Made by a program: the position numbers and the translations under genes. Of a stretch of DNA of 64,000 nt, positions 53,707-62,809 are shown in pieces. The stretch is taken from NCBI RefSeq assembly GCF_020735385.1, contig NZ_CP085953.1:1178001-1242000 (forward strand). Direction: 5' to 3'. Under the pieces are notes generated by a model. That model did not search any database. It was given only the letters and a program-made list of their open reading frames with translations, and was not told the DNA's origin. The stretch comes from Granulicatella elegans (GTDB taxonomy: Bacteria; Bacillota; Bacilli; Lactobacillales; Aerococcaceae). Position 1 is the stretch's first letter. Each line of letters starts with the position of its first letter.

Positions 53707-54648
53707 ATGTTTAAACATGTAACTGTATTGCTACATGAAACAGTGGATAATCTTGAAGTAAAACCAGATGGGATTTATGTAGATTGTACATTAGGTGGAG
53801 CAGGACATAGTGAATATTTATTAGGCCAATTGACAACAGGACATTTATATTGTTTTGATCAAGATATGAATGCGATTGATAATGCTAAAATCCGTTTGGA
53901 AAAATTTATAAATGAAGGTAAAGTAACGTTTATTCATGCGAATTTTAGAATGATTCAGAAAATATTGAATGAATTAGGAATTAAAAAAGTTGATGGAATT
54001 TTGTATGATTTAGGAGTATCTTCTCCACAATTAGATCAAATTGAGAGAGGTTTTAGTTATCATCAAAATGCTATTTTAGATATGAGAATGGATCAAACAG
54101 CACCATTAACTGCAAAAAAAATTATTAATGAATGGGGTTATGATGAATTAGTTCGAATTTTTTATCGTTATGGAGAAGAAAAATTTTCCAAACAAATTGC
54201 GAGAAATATTGAACGTATTCGTCAAGATCATGAAATTGAAACGACTGGAGAATTAGTGGATATTATTCGTGGTAGTATTCCTGCTGCTGCAAGAAGAAAA
54301 GGCGGGCATCCTGCCAAAAGAATTTTCCAAGCGGTGCGTATTGCCGTGAATGATGAATTAGCAGCAGTGGAGGATTCACTGGAACAGGCTTTTGATTTAT
54401 TAGAAGTCGGTGGAAGAATCAGTGTGATTTCATTCCATTCTCTAGAAGATCGTATTGTAAAGACGATGTTTAAACAACAAAGCACTGTTGAACAAGGGCC
54501 TAAAAATTTACCAATTTTACCAGGTCAGTTAGAAAGTGCGAATTTTAAATTGATTACTAGAAAACCAATTTTGCCAACAGAAGAAGAAATGCAAGAAAAC
54601 TCACGATCACAAAGTGCGAAATTACGTGTGATTGAGCGTGTAAAATAA
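53707..54648 (+). CDS. rsmH: 16S rRNA (cytosine1402-N4)-methyltransferase RsmH
   Basis: A 313-residue methyltransferase (MraW) that modifies C1402 in the ribosomal P site. Motifs: [15 protein letters not shown] (about 25-39), [31 protein letters not shown] (in part, about 97-116), and [15 protein letters not shown] near residue 245. AAAGGA lies about 14 bases before ATG, a wide gap but no better start is present. Confidence 0.94.
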   Translation: MFKHVTVLLHETVDNLEVKPDGIYVDCTLGGAGHSEYLLGQLTTGHLYCFDQDMNAIDNAKIRLEKFINEGKVTFIHANFRMIQKILNELGIKKVDGILYDLGVSSPQLDQIERGFSYHQNAILDMRMDQTAPLTAKKIINEWGYDELVRIFYRYGEEKFSKQIARNIERIRQDHEIETTGELVDIIRGSIPAAARRKGGHPAKRIFQAVRIAVNDELAAVEDSLEQAFDLLEVGGRISVISFHSLEDRIVKTMFKQQSTVEQGPKNLPILPGQLESANFKLITRKPILPTEEEMQENSRSQSAKLRVIERVK

Positions 54649-54670
54649 GTAGTAAAGGAGGCGTTTTTTA

Positions 54671-55045
54671 ATGGCATTAGCAAAACAAATCGTTGATGTA
54701 AATTCAACAACAATAGCCAGAGAAGCCTATCCGAATACTTATAAAGATGCAGTAGTCACAGCTATTCCGCAGGAAAGAGTAAAAGTTAATTATGTACGTA
54801 ATATGATTGTTGGGTTAGTGATTATGTTTGCTTTAGCAACCATCGCAATTATCAGTTCAATGGTTGTAACGAATAAAAACCGTCAATTACAAGACATTCA
54901 AACAAATACAACATTGATGCAAAGAAAAAATGATACGTTATTACAATCGGCACAAGAATTATCACAATATGACCGTGTGAATCGTATTGCTAAAGAACAA
55001 GGATTAAAGATGGGCGAAAATAACGTAAGGAATGTTGAACAATGA
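54671..55045 (+). CDS. ftsL: Cell division protein FtsL
   Basis: A 124-residue bitopic division protein: cytosolic N-terminus, one membrane helix (about 44-64, NMIVGLVIMFALATIAIISSM) and an extracellular coiled coil with RQLQDIQTNTTLMQRKNDTLLQ (in part), ending in DRVNRIAKEQGLKM. It works with DivIB and DivIC to activate FtsW/FtsI. AAAGGAGG nine bases before ATG. Overlaps the PBP gene by four bases. Confidence 0.9.
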   Translation: MALAKQIVDVNSTTIAREAYPNTYKDAVVTAIPQERVKVNYVRNMIVGLVIMFALATIAIISSMVVTNKNRQLQDIQTNTTLMQRKNDTLLQSAQELSQYDRVNRIAKEQGLKMGENNVRNVEQ

Positions 55046-56832
55046 AAAAAAAACATTTTAAGGAATATATGGGAAATAGAAAGATTGCGATACATTGCTT
55101 GATGGCAATCGCATTCTTCTTATTTCTCATTTTTTCTATCAATTTCTATAAAATCATGGTGCTTGGTCAAAGTCATGGCGTTGATTTAAGAAAAGAATTA
55201 GATAAAAAATTAACACATACAACATTATTAAAAGCAAAACGTGGAAATATTTATGATGCGAGTGGTAGTCCCATTGCGGTAGATGCGACGAATTTTTCTT
55301 TATTCGCTGTATTAACAGATCAATGGGATAAGGGGAAAAATGATTACGTTCAGGATATTTCTAAAACAGCTGCTGTTTTATCGAAGTATATCGATATGAA
55401 AGCTCCAGAAATTGAAAAAATCTTATCTCAGAAAAATGTCTCGCAAGTAGAATTTGGTAACGCGGGAAAAAATCTTTCTGTTGAAACGAAAGAAAAAATT
55501 GAAAAAGAAGCACTTCCAGGAATTAAATTTACGGAAAATCTTTCTCGTTATTATCCAAATGGGATTTTTGCTTCTCATTTGATTGGATATACGGATGTTG
55601 AAAAAGAAGAATTAGATGGGAAATCTGTTGAACAATTAGTTGGAAAGATGGGTCTTGAAGCATTATATAATGCAACTTTAACTGGGAAACCTGGAGAAGT
55701 AACTGCAAGATTAGACGGGAATGGATATGTTATTTCTGGAAGTGAAGAAGTAACGGAACAACCAAAAGATGGAAATGACTTATATTTAACCATCGACAAA
55801 AAAATGCAGACCTATTTAGAATCTTTAGTGTCTCAAGTGAATGATAAGTATTTACCAAGTCAATTAACAGCGATGTTAGTAAATCCAAAAACTGGGGATA
55901 TTGTAGCTGCTACACAACGTCCTACATTTAATGGAACAACTAAAGAAGGAATTTCTACTATGTGGAATAATCTCTTAACGGATGAAGCCTATGAACCTGG
56001 TTCTACGATGAAAGTGTTAGCACTTGCAGCCGCTATTAATGAAGGTGTATTTGACCCGAATGAAAAATATGATTCTGGTAAAATTCAAATTTTTAAAGAT
56101 TTAGTACGCGACTATAATAAAGTTGGATGGGGAAGAATTACATATTTAGAAGGATTAGCGCATTCAAGTAACGTTGCTTTTGTTCATGTGATTCAAAAAA
56201 TTGGCGTTGAAAAATGGAAACAATATTTAGATTTATTCGGATTTGGTCAAAGTACAAAGTCAGGTTTTATAAATGAAGTATCAGGCTTAAATTCCTATAA
56301 TTCTTATTTACAACAATTAACAACTGGTTTTGGACAAGGAATTTCTGTGACAGCTTTCCAAATGGTACAAGCCTTTACAGCCATTGCCAATCAAGGAGAA
56401 ATGAAGAAATTAAGAATTGTGGATCATGAATTTAGACCGTCAACGAATACAACGATAAATTTTTCTGAAAATTCTTTAGGTCAAGTGATTAAACCAGAAA
56501 CGGCTAAGAAAACATTGGAGTATTTATATCAAGCGACAATGATGAAGGATGGGACAGCGATTGGATTTAATATTGAAGGGGAAGAAGTAGCTGCCAAAAC
56601 AGGAACTGCAGAATTAGTAAATCCAGAAACAGGAAGATATTATTCTTATGGAAGTAATTATATTTACTCAGTAGTAGGCTTTGCTCCTGCGAAGGATCCA
56701 AAATATATTTTATATATCACTTTAAAACAACCGCAAAATAATCCTTATGGAGCCGGAGGAAGTGCTTTAATTAAGGAAATTTTTAATCCGATGATGAAAC
56801 GTGCGTTAGATTATAGCCGATTAACGCAATAA
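55042..56832 (+). CDS. ftsI: Class B penicillin-binding protein (FtsI/PBP2x type) without PASTA domains
   Basis: A 596-residue division transpeptidase that cross-links septal peptidoglycan. One N-terminal membrane helix (about 15-36), the PBP dimer domain (KRGNIYDASGSPIAVD, about 66-81), then the transpeptidase: PGSTMK with the catalytic Ser (about 322-327), SSN (about 376-378) and AAKTGTAEL (about 518-526). The protein ends about 70 residues after KTG. PBP2x-type enzymes at this site in other Lactobacillales usually carry two C-terminal PASTA domains and exceed 700 residues; these are absent here. The next gene follows after 17 bases. Confidence 0.9.
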   Translation: MKKKHFKEYMGNRKIAIHCLMAIAFFLFLIFSINFYKIMVLGQSHGVDLRKELDKKLTHTTLLKAKRGNIYDASGSPIAVDATNFSLFAVLTDQWDKGKNDYVQDISKTAAVLSKYIDMKAPEIEKILSQKNVSQVEFGNAGKNLSVETKEKIEKEALPGIKFTENLSRYYPNGIFASHLIGYTDVEKEELDGKSVEQLVGKMGLEALYNATLTGKPGEVTARLDGNGYVISGSEEVTEQPKDGNDLYLTIDKKMQTYLESLVSQVNDKYLPSQLTAMLVNPKTGDIVAATQRPTFNGTTKEGISTMWNNLLTDEAYEPGSTMKVLALAAAINEGVFDPNEKYDSGKIQIFKDLVRDYNKVGWGRITYLEGLAHSSNVAFVHVIQKIGVEKWKQYLDLFGFGQSTKSGFINEVSGLNSYNSYLQQLTTGFGQGISVTAFQMVQAFTAIANQGEMKKLRIVDHEFRPSTNTTINFSENSLGQVIKPETAKKTLEYLYQATMMKDGTAIGFNIEGEEVAAKTGTAELVNPETGRYYSYGSNYIYSVVGFAPAKDPKYILYITLKQPQNNPYGAGGSALIKEIFNPMMKRALDYSRLTQ

Positions 56833-56849
56833 GAAGGAGGAATTCAATC

Positions 56850-58337
56850 ATGTTAGCGACAGAATTAGCTCGATTGATTTATTTGAAAAAAATAGTTGGC
56901 GATTTATCTGGAGTAACAATTGATTATTTAGCGCAAGATTCAAGAAAAGTTCAACCGAATACATTGTTTTTCTGTATTGACGGAGTGACAGTCGATGGAC
57001 ATTGTTTTGCTGCTGCTGCAAAGGAAAAAGGAGCAGTTGCATTTGTAGCGAGTAAGTCAATTCAAGACCAAGTAGGGGATACGCCTGTCATTTATGTTAA
57101 AGATGTGACAAGAGTGATGGCATTATTGGCAAATCATTTTTACGGATATCCTACTCAGAATCTGCAAATGATTGGTGTTACAGGAACTAATGGGAAAACA
57201 TCAGTTACTCATATGATTGATGCATTATTAGAACAACCGGATAAACCAACTGCATTAATTGGAACAATTTATCGTAAAATTGGTTCGAAAATCATTCCAA
57301 CACATAATACAACTCCAGAAATTTTAACATTGCATGAAACCTTTCAAGCGTTAAAAGAAATTGGTGGAGAAACTTGTTTGATGGAAGTTTCTTCTCATGC
57401 TTTGCAATTAGGTCGTATTTGGGGATTGGATTATGACTGTGTAGTGTTTACGAATTTAACCCATGAACATTTAGATTTGCATAAAACAATGGAACAATAT
57501 GCACACGCTAAAAGTTTATTGTTTTCGCAATTAGGAAACTATGTAGGAGAAAATTCTAAACCGAAAGTAGCCATTTTGAATGCGGATGATGCACAGTTTG
57601 AAATGTTTGAATATTCAACGCCTGTCCAAGTGATTAGCTATGGAATTACAGAGGAAGCTGACTTCAAAGCAGAAAATATTCGTATAGAAAATAGGCATAC
57701 AATCTTTGAATTGGTCATTCAGAATGATGTTCGTTATTTAGTCGATATGCCATTATTAGGAACCTTTAATGTATACAATATGTTATCTGCGATTGCTGTA
57801 GCCTACGTTTATGGAATTCCAATGGAAGAAATTTTGAAAAAAGTGAAAGCTTTCCAAGGGGTAGCAGGTCGTATGCAATCCATTGATAAAGGGCAAGATT
57901 TTCAAGTGATTGTAGACTTTGCACACACACCAGATGGACTAGAAAATGTATTAGATTCACTAGCACAAATTCCACATGGAAAAATCATTACAGTTGTGGG
58001 ACATAGCGGTGGAAATCGTGATTCTAGTATGAGACCGGAATTGGGAAGAATTGCTTTAACAAAGTCGGACCATGTTGTGTTTACGGCAGATAATCCACGA
58101 ACAGAGCCATTAGATAATATTTATCAAGGATTAGTAAGTGCAGTAAATAAGAAATCTGTTTCTTATGAATGTATTGATAAACGTGAAGAGGCCATTGAAA
58201 AGGCACTTCAGTTAGCCAATAAAAACGATATTGTTTTACTTGCTGGAAAAGGTGTTGAAGCCTATCAAATTATTGGTGAAGTAGAATATCCTTATAATGA
58301 AATCGAAATCGTAGAATCATTATTAATGGATAAATAA
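56850..58337 (+). CDS. murE: UDP-N-acetylmuramoyl-tripeptide synthetase MurE
   Basis: A 495-residue Mur ligase adding the third amino acid (meso-diaminopimelate or L-Lys) to the muramyl dipeptide. ATP-binding VTGTNGKTSVTHMIDALL (about 111-128), the carbamylated-Lys region and HSGGNRDSSMRPELG (about 385-399) are intact. The residue-selecting motif reads TADNPRTEP (about 412-420); DNPR is the form linked to meso-diaminopimelate use. AAGGAGG lies about ten bases before ATG. It replaces the more usual mraY at this place; mraY follows after 13 bases. Confidence 0.9.
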   Translation: MLATELARLIYLKKIVGDLSGVTIDYLAQDSRKVQPNTLFFCIDGVTVDGHCFAAAAKEKGAVAFVASKSIQDQVGDTPVIYVKDVTRVMALLANHFYGYPTQNLQMIGVTGTNGKTSVTHMIDALLEQPDKPTALIGTIYRKIGSKIIPTHNTTPEILTLHETFQALKEIGGETCLMEVSSHALQLGRIWGLDYDCVVFTNLTHEHLDLHKTMEQYAHAKSLLFSQLGNYVGENSKPKVAILNADDAQFEMFEYSTPVQVISYGITEEADFKAENIRIENRHTIFELVIQNDVRYLVDMPLLGTFNVYNMLSAIAVAYVYGIPMEEILKKVKAFQGVAGRMQSIDKGQDFQVIVDFAHTPDGLENVLDSLAQIPHGKIITVVGHSGGNRDSSMRPELGRIALTKSDHVVFTADNPRTEPLDNIYQGLVSAVNKKSVSYECIDKREEAIEKALQLANKNDIVLLAGKGVEAYQIIGEVEYPYNEIEIVESLLMDK

Positions 58338-58350
58338 AAAGGAGAAAATA

Positions 58351-59310
58351 ATGATATTACAACTATTACTTATATTAGGAGCAACATTACTAGCTACTGT
58401 ATTTGCTGAGCCTAAATTTATTCAATTTATGCGTAGGAATCAGTTTGGACAAATTACTTTAGAAGATGGGCCGTCATGGCATCAAGCTAAGAGTGGTACA
58501 CCAACAATGGGAGGATTTGTCTTCTTAATGATGATTGGAATGGTTAGTATCATTCTTGGAGGATTATTCGGACATTTTAATTTCACATTATTAAGTGGTG
58601 TAATTGGATTTGTGTTTTTTGGTGGAATCGGATTTTTTGATGATTTTATCAAGGTGTTTAGAAAGCAAAATCAAGGGCTTAAAAGTCATCAAAAATTTGT
58701 TTTACAATTATTAGGATCAGCTGTTTTTGTAGCTTTATTCTTATTAAGTGGACGTGATCCATTAATTTATATTCCATTTATTGGTGAAGTACATAGTTTA
58801 GTATTATTTGCCATTTTCACAATGATTTGGATTACAGGATTTTCAAATGCGGTGAATTTAACGGATGGCTTAGATGGACTTGCAACATCTACTTCCATTG
58901 TCGCTTATGGTACGTATGCATTTTTAGCGATTCAATCTAATCAAGCAGAAATTGCATTATTCTGTTTCAGTGTAGTTGGAGGATTAGTTGGATTTTTAAT
59001 TTTCAACTGGAAACCTGCTAAAATTTTTATGGGGGATGTTGGTTCTTTAGCATTAGGCGCTGGTTTAGCGATTATTTCTTTAATGCTTCATCATGAATGG
59101 AGCTTACTAGGAATTGGAATTGTATTTGTTTTAGAAACAGCGAGTGTGATTATTCAAGTAACCTCATTCAAATTAACCGGGAAACGAGTATTTAAGATGA
59201 GTCCTATTCATCATCACTTTGAAATGTGTGGATGGAAAGAAGTGAAGATTGTAGTAGTCTTCAGTTTAGTGGGATTAGTAGGTACGCTTATGACATTCCT
59301 ATTTATTTAG
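58351..59310 (+). CDS. mraY: Phospho-N-acetylmuramoyl-pentapeptide transferase
   Basis: A 319-residue polytopic membrane enzyme making lipid I from UDP-MurNAc-pentapeptide and undecaprenyl phosphate. Conserved loops: SGTPTMGGFVFL (about 48-59), FFDDFIKV (about 92-99), NAVNLTDGLDGLAT (about 167-180), FMGDVGSLALGAGL (about 226-239) and the C-terminal MSPIHHHFE (about 284-292). AAAGGAG precedes ATG. About ten membrane helices. Confidence 0.96.
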   Translation: MILQLLLILGATLLATVFAEPKFIQFMRRNQFGQITLEDGPSWHQAKSGTPTMGGFVFLMMIGMVSIILGGLFGHFNFTLLSGVIGFVFFGGIGFFDDFIKVFRKQNQGLKSHQKFVLQLLGSAVFVALFLLSGRDPLIYIPFIGEVHSLVLFAIFTMIWITGFSNAVNLTDGLDGLATSTSIVAYGTYAFLAIQSNQAEIALFCFSVVGGLVGFLIFNWKPAKIFMGDVGSLALGAGLAIISLMLHHEWSLLGIGIVFVLETASVIIQVTSFKLTGKRVFKMSPIHHHFEMCGWKEVKIVVVFSLVGLVGTLMTFLFI

Positions 59311-59394
59311 AAAAGCTATTTAGCTTTTCATACATATTTTTCGGCAGTATTTACTGCCATATACATATTGAAATCATTCTAGGGGGCATATTAG

Positions 59395-60756
59395 GTGCTA
59401 AATAAAAAAGTTTTTGAACATAAAAGAGTATTAGTCATTGGATTAGCAAAAAGTGGCGTAGCAGTTGCCAAATTATTATTACATCAGGGAGCGATGGTGA
59501 CGGTCAATGATCGTATTCCATTAGAAGAAAATCCAAATGCTAAAAGTTTAATTGAAGAAGGAATTCGTGTTTTAGCGGGTTCACATCCGGTTGATTTATT
59601 AGAAGAACATTTTGACTTTGTTGTGAAAAATCCGGGAATTCCATACCATAATTGTATGGTCGAAGCAGCCATCAAAAAAGGGATTCCAGTATATACAGAA
59701 GTTGAAATTGCGTATCAGTTATTAGAAGGATTGATCATTGGGATTACTGGTTCAAATGGGAAAACAACAACGACTACTTTAGCTAGCTTAATGTTGAAAG
59801 AATCTTTCCCTGAGCGTGAAGTTTATGCTGCAGGAAATATTGGAATTCCATTATCTCAATTAGCAGAACAATCGACAAAAGAAGATATCTATGTTTCTGA
59901 ATTAAGTAGTTTCCAATTAATGGGAATCGAGCAATTCAAGCCGAAAATTGCGTGTATTGTGAATATCTTCAGTGCGCATTTAGATTATCATGGAACTCGT
60001 GAAGAATATATTAAAGCAAAACTTCAATTGACGAAAAATCAAACGAAAGACGACTATTTAGTCTATAATGCCGATTATCCAGAATTGATGACATTGATTG
60101 AAGGTCATACAAAAGCAACATTAGTTCCATTTAGTAGAAAAACAGTTTTAGAATTTGGTGCTTGTGTTGAAGGTGATGCCATTTGCTTCAATGGCCAAAA
60201 AGTAATGTCTGTTTCAACGATTCAAGTTCCTGGAGCGCAAAATGTTGAAAATGTATTAGCAGCAGTTGCAATTGCTAAATTAGCAGGAGCTACGAATGAA
60301 GGCATTCAAAAAGCGGTACAAAACTTCCATGGTGTAAAACACCGCACACAATTTGTTAAAGAAGTGAATAAGAGACGTTTCTATAATGATTCAAAAGCCA
60401 CTAACATTGTTGCAACTCAAACAGCATTACGCAGTTTTACCAATCAATCGGTTATTTTAATCGCAGGTGGGTTAGACAGAGGAAATGGTTTTGATGAATT
60501 AGTTCCCGATTTGACAGCTGTATCTGGTATTGTTTTGTATGGAGAAACAAAAGAAAAATTACAAGAAGCAGCGAAAGTTGCAGGTGTTCCTGTTATTGAA
60601 GTTGTGAATACGTTAGAAGAAGCGACTAGAAAAGCTTATGACATTAGTAAAGAAGACGATATTATTTTATTATCACCAGCTTGTGCAAGTTGGGATCAAT
60701 TCAAAAACTTTGAAATTCGTGGCGATGAATTTATTCAAGTTGTAGAGAATTTATAA
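59395..60756 (+). CDS. murD: UDP-N-acetylmuramoylalanine--D-glutamate ligase
   Basis: A 453-residue Mur ligase adding D-Glu to UDP-MurNAc-L-Ala. The N-terminal Rossmann-like VLVIGLAKSGVAVAKLL (about 12-28), ATP motif ITGSNGKTTTTTLAS (about 117-131), NIFSAHLDYHG (about 192-202) and FYNDSKATN (about 326-334) are present. Start GTG at 59395 follows AGGGGGC by eight bases. The 84-nt gap after mraY holds two small stems (AAAAGCTA/TAGCTTTT and GGCAGTA/TACTGCC). Confidence 0.95.
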   Translation: MLNKKVFEHKRVLVIGLAKSGVAVAKLLLHQGAMVTVNDRIPLEENPNAKSLIEEGIRVLAGSHPVDLLEEHFDFVVKNPGIPYHNCMVEAAIKKGIPVYTEVEIAYQLLEGLIIGITGSNGKTTTTTLASLMLKESFPEREVYAAGNIGIPLSQLAEQSTKEDIYVSELSSFQLMGIEQFKPKIACIVNIFSAHLDYHGTREEYIKAKLQLTKNQTKDDYLVYNADYPELMTLIEGHTKATLVPFSRKTVLEFGACVEGDAICFNGQKVMSVSTIQVPGAQNVENVLAAVAIAKLAGATNEGIQKAVQNFHGVKHRTQFVKEVNKRRFYNDSKATNIVATQTALRSFTNQSVILIAGGLDRGNGFDELVPDLTAVSGIVLYGETKEKLQEAAKVAGVPVIEVVNTLEEATRKAYDISKEDDIILLSPACASWDQFKNFEIRGDEFIQVVENL

Positions 60757-60772
60757 GAAAGAGGAAATATTC

Positions 60773-61870
60773 ATGAGAGTTGTCGTATCTGGCGGAGGGA
60801 CAGGAGGTCATATTTATCCAGCCCTTGCATTTATGAGATATTTAGAAACACAAGAAGATGTTGAATATTTATACATCGGGACTAAACGTGGATTAGAGAG
60901 TAAAATTGTTCCACAAGCAGGCTATACATTTGAATCTGTTAAAATCGAAGGACTAAAACGTTCGCTTTCATTAGAAAACTTAAAAACAGCTTACTATATG
61001 GTAACAAGTGTGATAAAAGCAAGAAAGATTTTAAAAGAATTTAAGCCAGATGTTGTGATTGGGACTGGCGGTTATGTTTGTGCACCCGTATTATTTGCCG
61101 CCAGTTTATTAAAAATTCCAACTATTATTCATGAACAAAATAGTGTTGCAGGAATTACAAATAAATTTTTAGCAAAATGGGTCAATAAAATTGCGATTTG
61201 CTTTGAAGATGTGAAAAAAGATTTTACATCCTATAGTGATAAGGTCGTATTAACAGGAAATCCTAGAGGACAAGAAGTTGTCGAAATTAAGAAAAATCCA
61301 GAATACTTAGCTTCAATTGGAGTTCAGACAGATTTACCAATTGTTGTAATTTTTGGAGGAAGTCGTGGGTCTGAGCGAATGAATGAAGTATTTGTTGAGG
61401 CTTTAGAAGGATTTGCAGATAAAAATTATCATGTCATAATGGTTACAGGAGAAGTGCATTATGACAAAATCAACAATCAGATTACAAAATTGGAAAAATC
61501 ATTGCCAAATGTTTCTGTTTTTCCGTATATTAAAGATATGCCACAATTATTCCAAAACGTGGATTTAGTGGTTTGTCGTAGTGGTGCAACCACTTTAACA
61601 GAATTAACAGCATTAGGATTAGCGAGTATTTTAATTCCAAGTCCATATGTAACGAATAATCATCAAGAAGCCAATGCTCGTTCATTAGTCGATCAAGGTG
61701 CAGCTTCAATGATTTTAGAAAAAGAATTAAATGCCCAAACAATGTTAGCTGAAATTGATGAAATTTTAGTAGATTCTCAAAAGAAAGAAGCCATGGCTGC
61801 TTCTGCTAAGAAAATGGGAATTACTGATGCCAGTGCAAGATTAACAAGTATGATTCATGAAATCATTTAA
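60773..61870 (+). CDS. murG: UDP-N-acetylglucosamine transferase MurG
   Basis: A 365-residue GT28 glycosyltransferase that adds GlcNAc to lipid I to make lipid II at the inner membrane face. VVSGGGTGGHIYPALAF (about 3-19), HEQNSVAGITNK (about 122-133), the donor motif GGSRGSERMNEV (about 194-205) and VVCRSGATTLTEL (about 265-277) are conserved. GAAAGAGGA before ATG. Confidence 0.95.
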   Translation: MRVVVSGGGTGGHIYPALAFMRYLETQEDVEYLYIGTKRGLESKIVPQAGYTFESVKIEGLKRSLSLENLKTAYYMVTSVIKARKILKEFKPDVVIGTGGYVCAPVLFAASLLKIPTIIHEQNSVAGITNKFLAKWVNKIAICFEDVKKDFTSYSDKVVLTGNPRGQEVVEIKKNPEYLASIGVQTDLPIVVIFGGSRGSERMNEVFVEALEGFADKNYHVIMVTGEVHYDKINNQITKLEKSLPNVSVFPYIKDMPQLFQNVDLVVCRSGATTLTELTALGLASILIPSPYVTNNHQEANARSLVDQGAASMILEKELNAQTMLAEIDEILVDSQKKEAMAASAKKMGITDASARLTSMIHEII

Positions 61871-61890
61871 CATGATAAAGGAGGAGTTTT

Positions 61891-62685
61891 ATGAAATTTT
61901 TTAAAAAAGATTCAACTTCTTCACCTCCTCCGCCAGAGTTCAATGAGGAGGTACAAAATAAGGAATCATTACTGATATTGAGAAAAATCTTTTATTTTTC
62001 TAAGTTAGAGATGAGATTTTTATGGTGGATTTTTATTGCAAGTATGATTTGGGGATTGTATTTTATTTCTCCTCTTTCAAAACCAAAGGAGATTTATGTG
62101 TATGGAAATCGACAAGTGGCAGTTGAAACGATTCAAGAACAAGCAGGCATCAAAAAAGGAAAGAGTATTTGGGGAATTTTATCAGAACATGAGATTATCC
62201 AAAAAAGATTAACCGCTCGAAATCCTAAAATCAAAGATGTATCAGTAACATTATCAGGATTGAATACAATCCAGTTAACGATTTTAGAAAATCCTGCCAT
62301 TGGTTATTATGTTGAAGATGGACAATACAAGGAGTTATTAGCAGATGCTCAGTCGATTTCAGTAGAAGAACTAACGAGTAAAGACAATTATCCAGAATTA
62401 GTGAACTTCACTGAAGAATCAAGAACTCAATTAGCGAATCAATTGGAGAAAACTTCCCCAAGTGTGATTAGTAGTATTCGTCAAATTCAATATGTAGATC
62501 CCAAACAAAAACCATTAAAACTTCATTTGAAAATGAATGATGGTATGAAAGTGATTGGGACGTTAAAAGATATAGGTGAGAAGTTAAATTATTATCCAAG
62601 CATTTTAAAACAATTACCTAAAAAATCAGGAACAATTGATATGGAAGTTGGAATTTTTTACACACCTGACGTGAATGCCCAATAA
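61891..62685 (+). CDS. divIB: Cell division protein DivIB/FtsQ
   Basis: A 264-residue division protein with a cytosolic N-terminus (about 1-48), one membrane helix (about 49-68, LWWIFIASMIWGLYFISPL), then a POTRA domain (EIYVYGNRQVAVETIQEQAGI, in part, about 71-90) and a beta domain. Partner of FtsL and DivIC. AAGGAGGAG precedes ATG. In Bacillus murB sits between murG and divIB; it is not here. Confidence 0.9.
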   Translation: MKFFKKDSTSSPPPPEFNEEVQNKESLLILRKIFYFSKLEMRFLWWIFIASMIWGLYFISPLSKPKEIYVYGNRQVAVETIQEQAGIKKGKSIWGILSEHEIIQKRLTARNPKIKDVSVTLSGLNTIQLTILENPAIGYYVEDGQYKELLADAQSISVEELTSKDNYPELVNFTEESRTQLANQLEKTSPSVISSIRQIQYVDPKQKPLKLHLKMNDGMKVIGTLKDIGEKLNYYPSILKQLPKKSGTIDMEVGIFYTPDVNAQ

Positions 62686-62809
62686 ATTGAAAAAAATTAT
62701 TAAGAAAATATACAAATGTTTTCTTAACAGTAAAGAAATATGTTAAAATAAATCAGTATAGTTATTTATGAAAGATAAAAAGAAAAAATAATAGGAGGTT
62801 TCAATAAAC
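62686..62809 (+). promoter_or_regulatory. Intergenic hairpin and probable promoter before ftsA
   Basis: TTAAGAAAA is mirrored by TTTTCTTAA (about 62699-62726), then GTTAAAATA (62742-62750) may serve as a -10 box. ATAGGAGG (62791-62798) is the ftsA ribosome site. The stem may be a partial terminator that separates the murein genes from ftsA-ftsZ. Confidence 0.45.
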
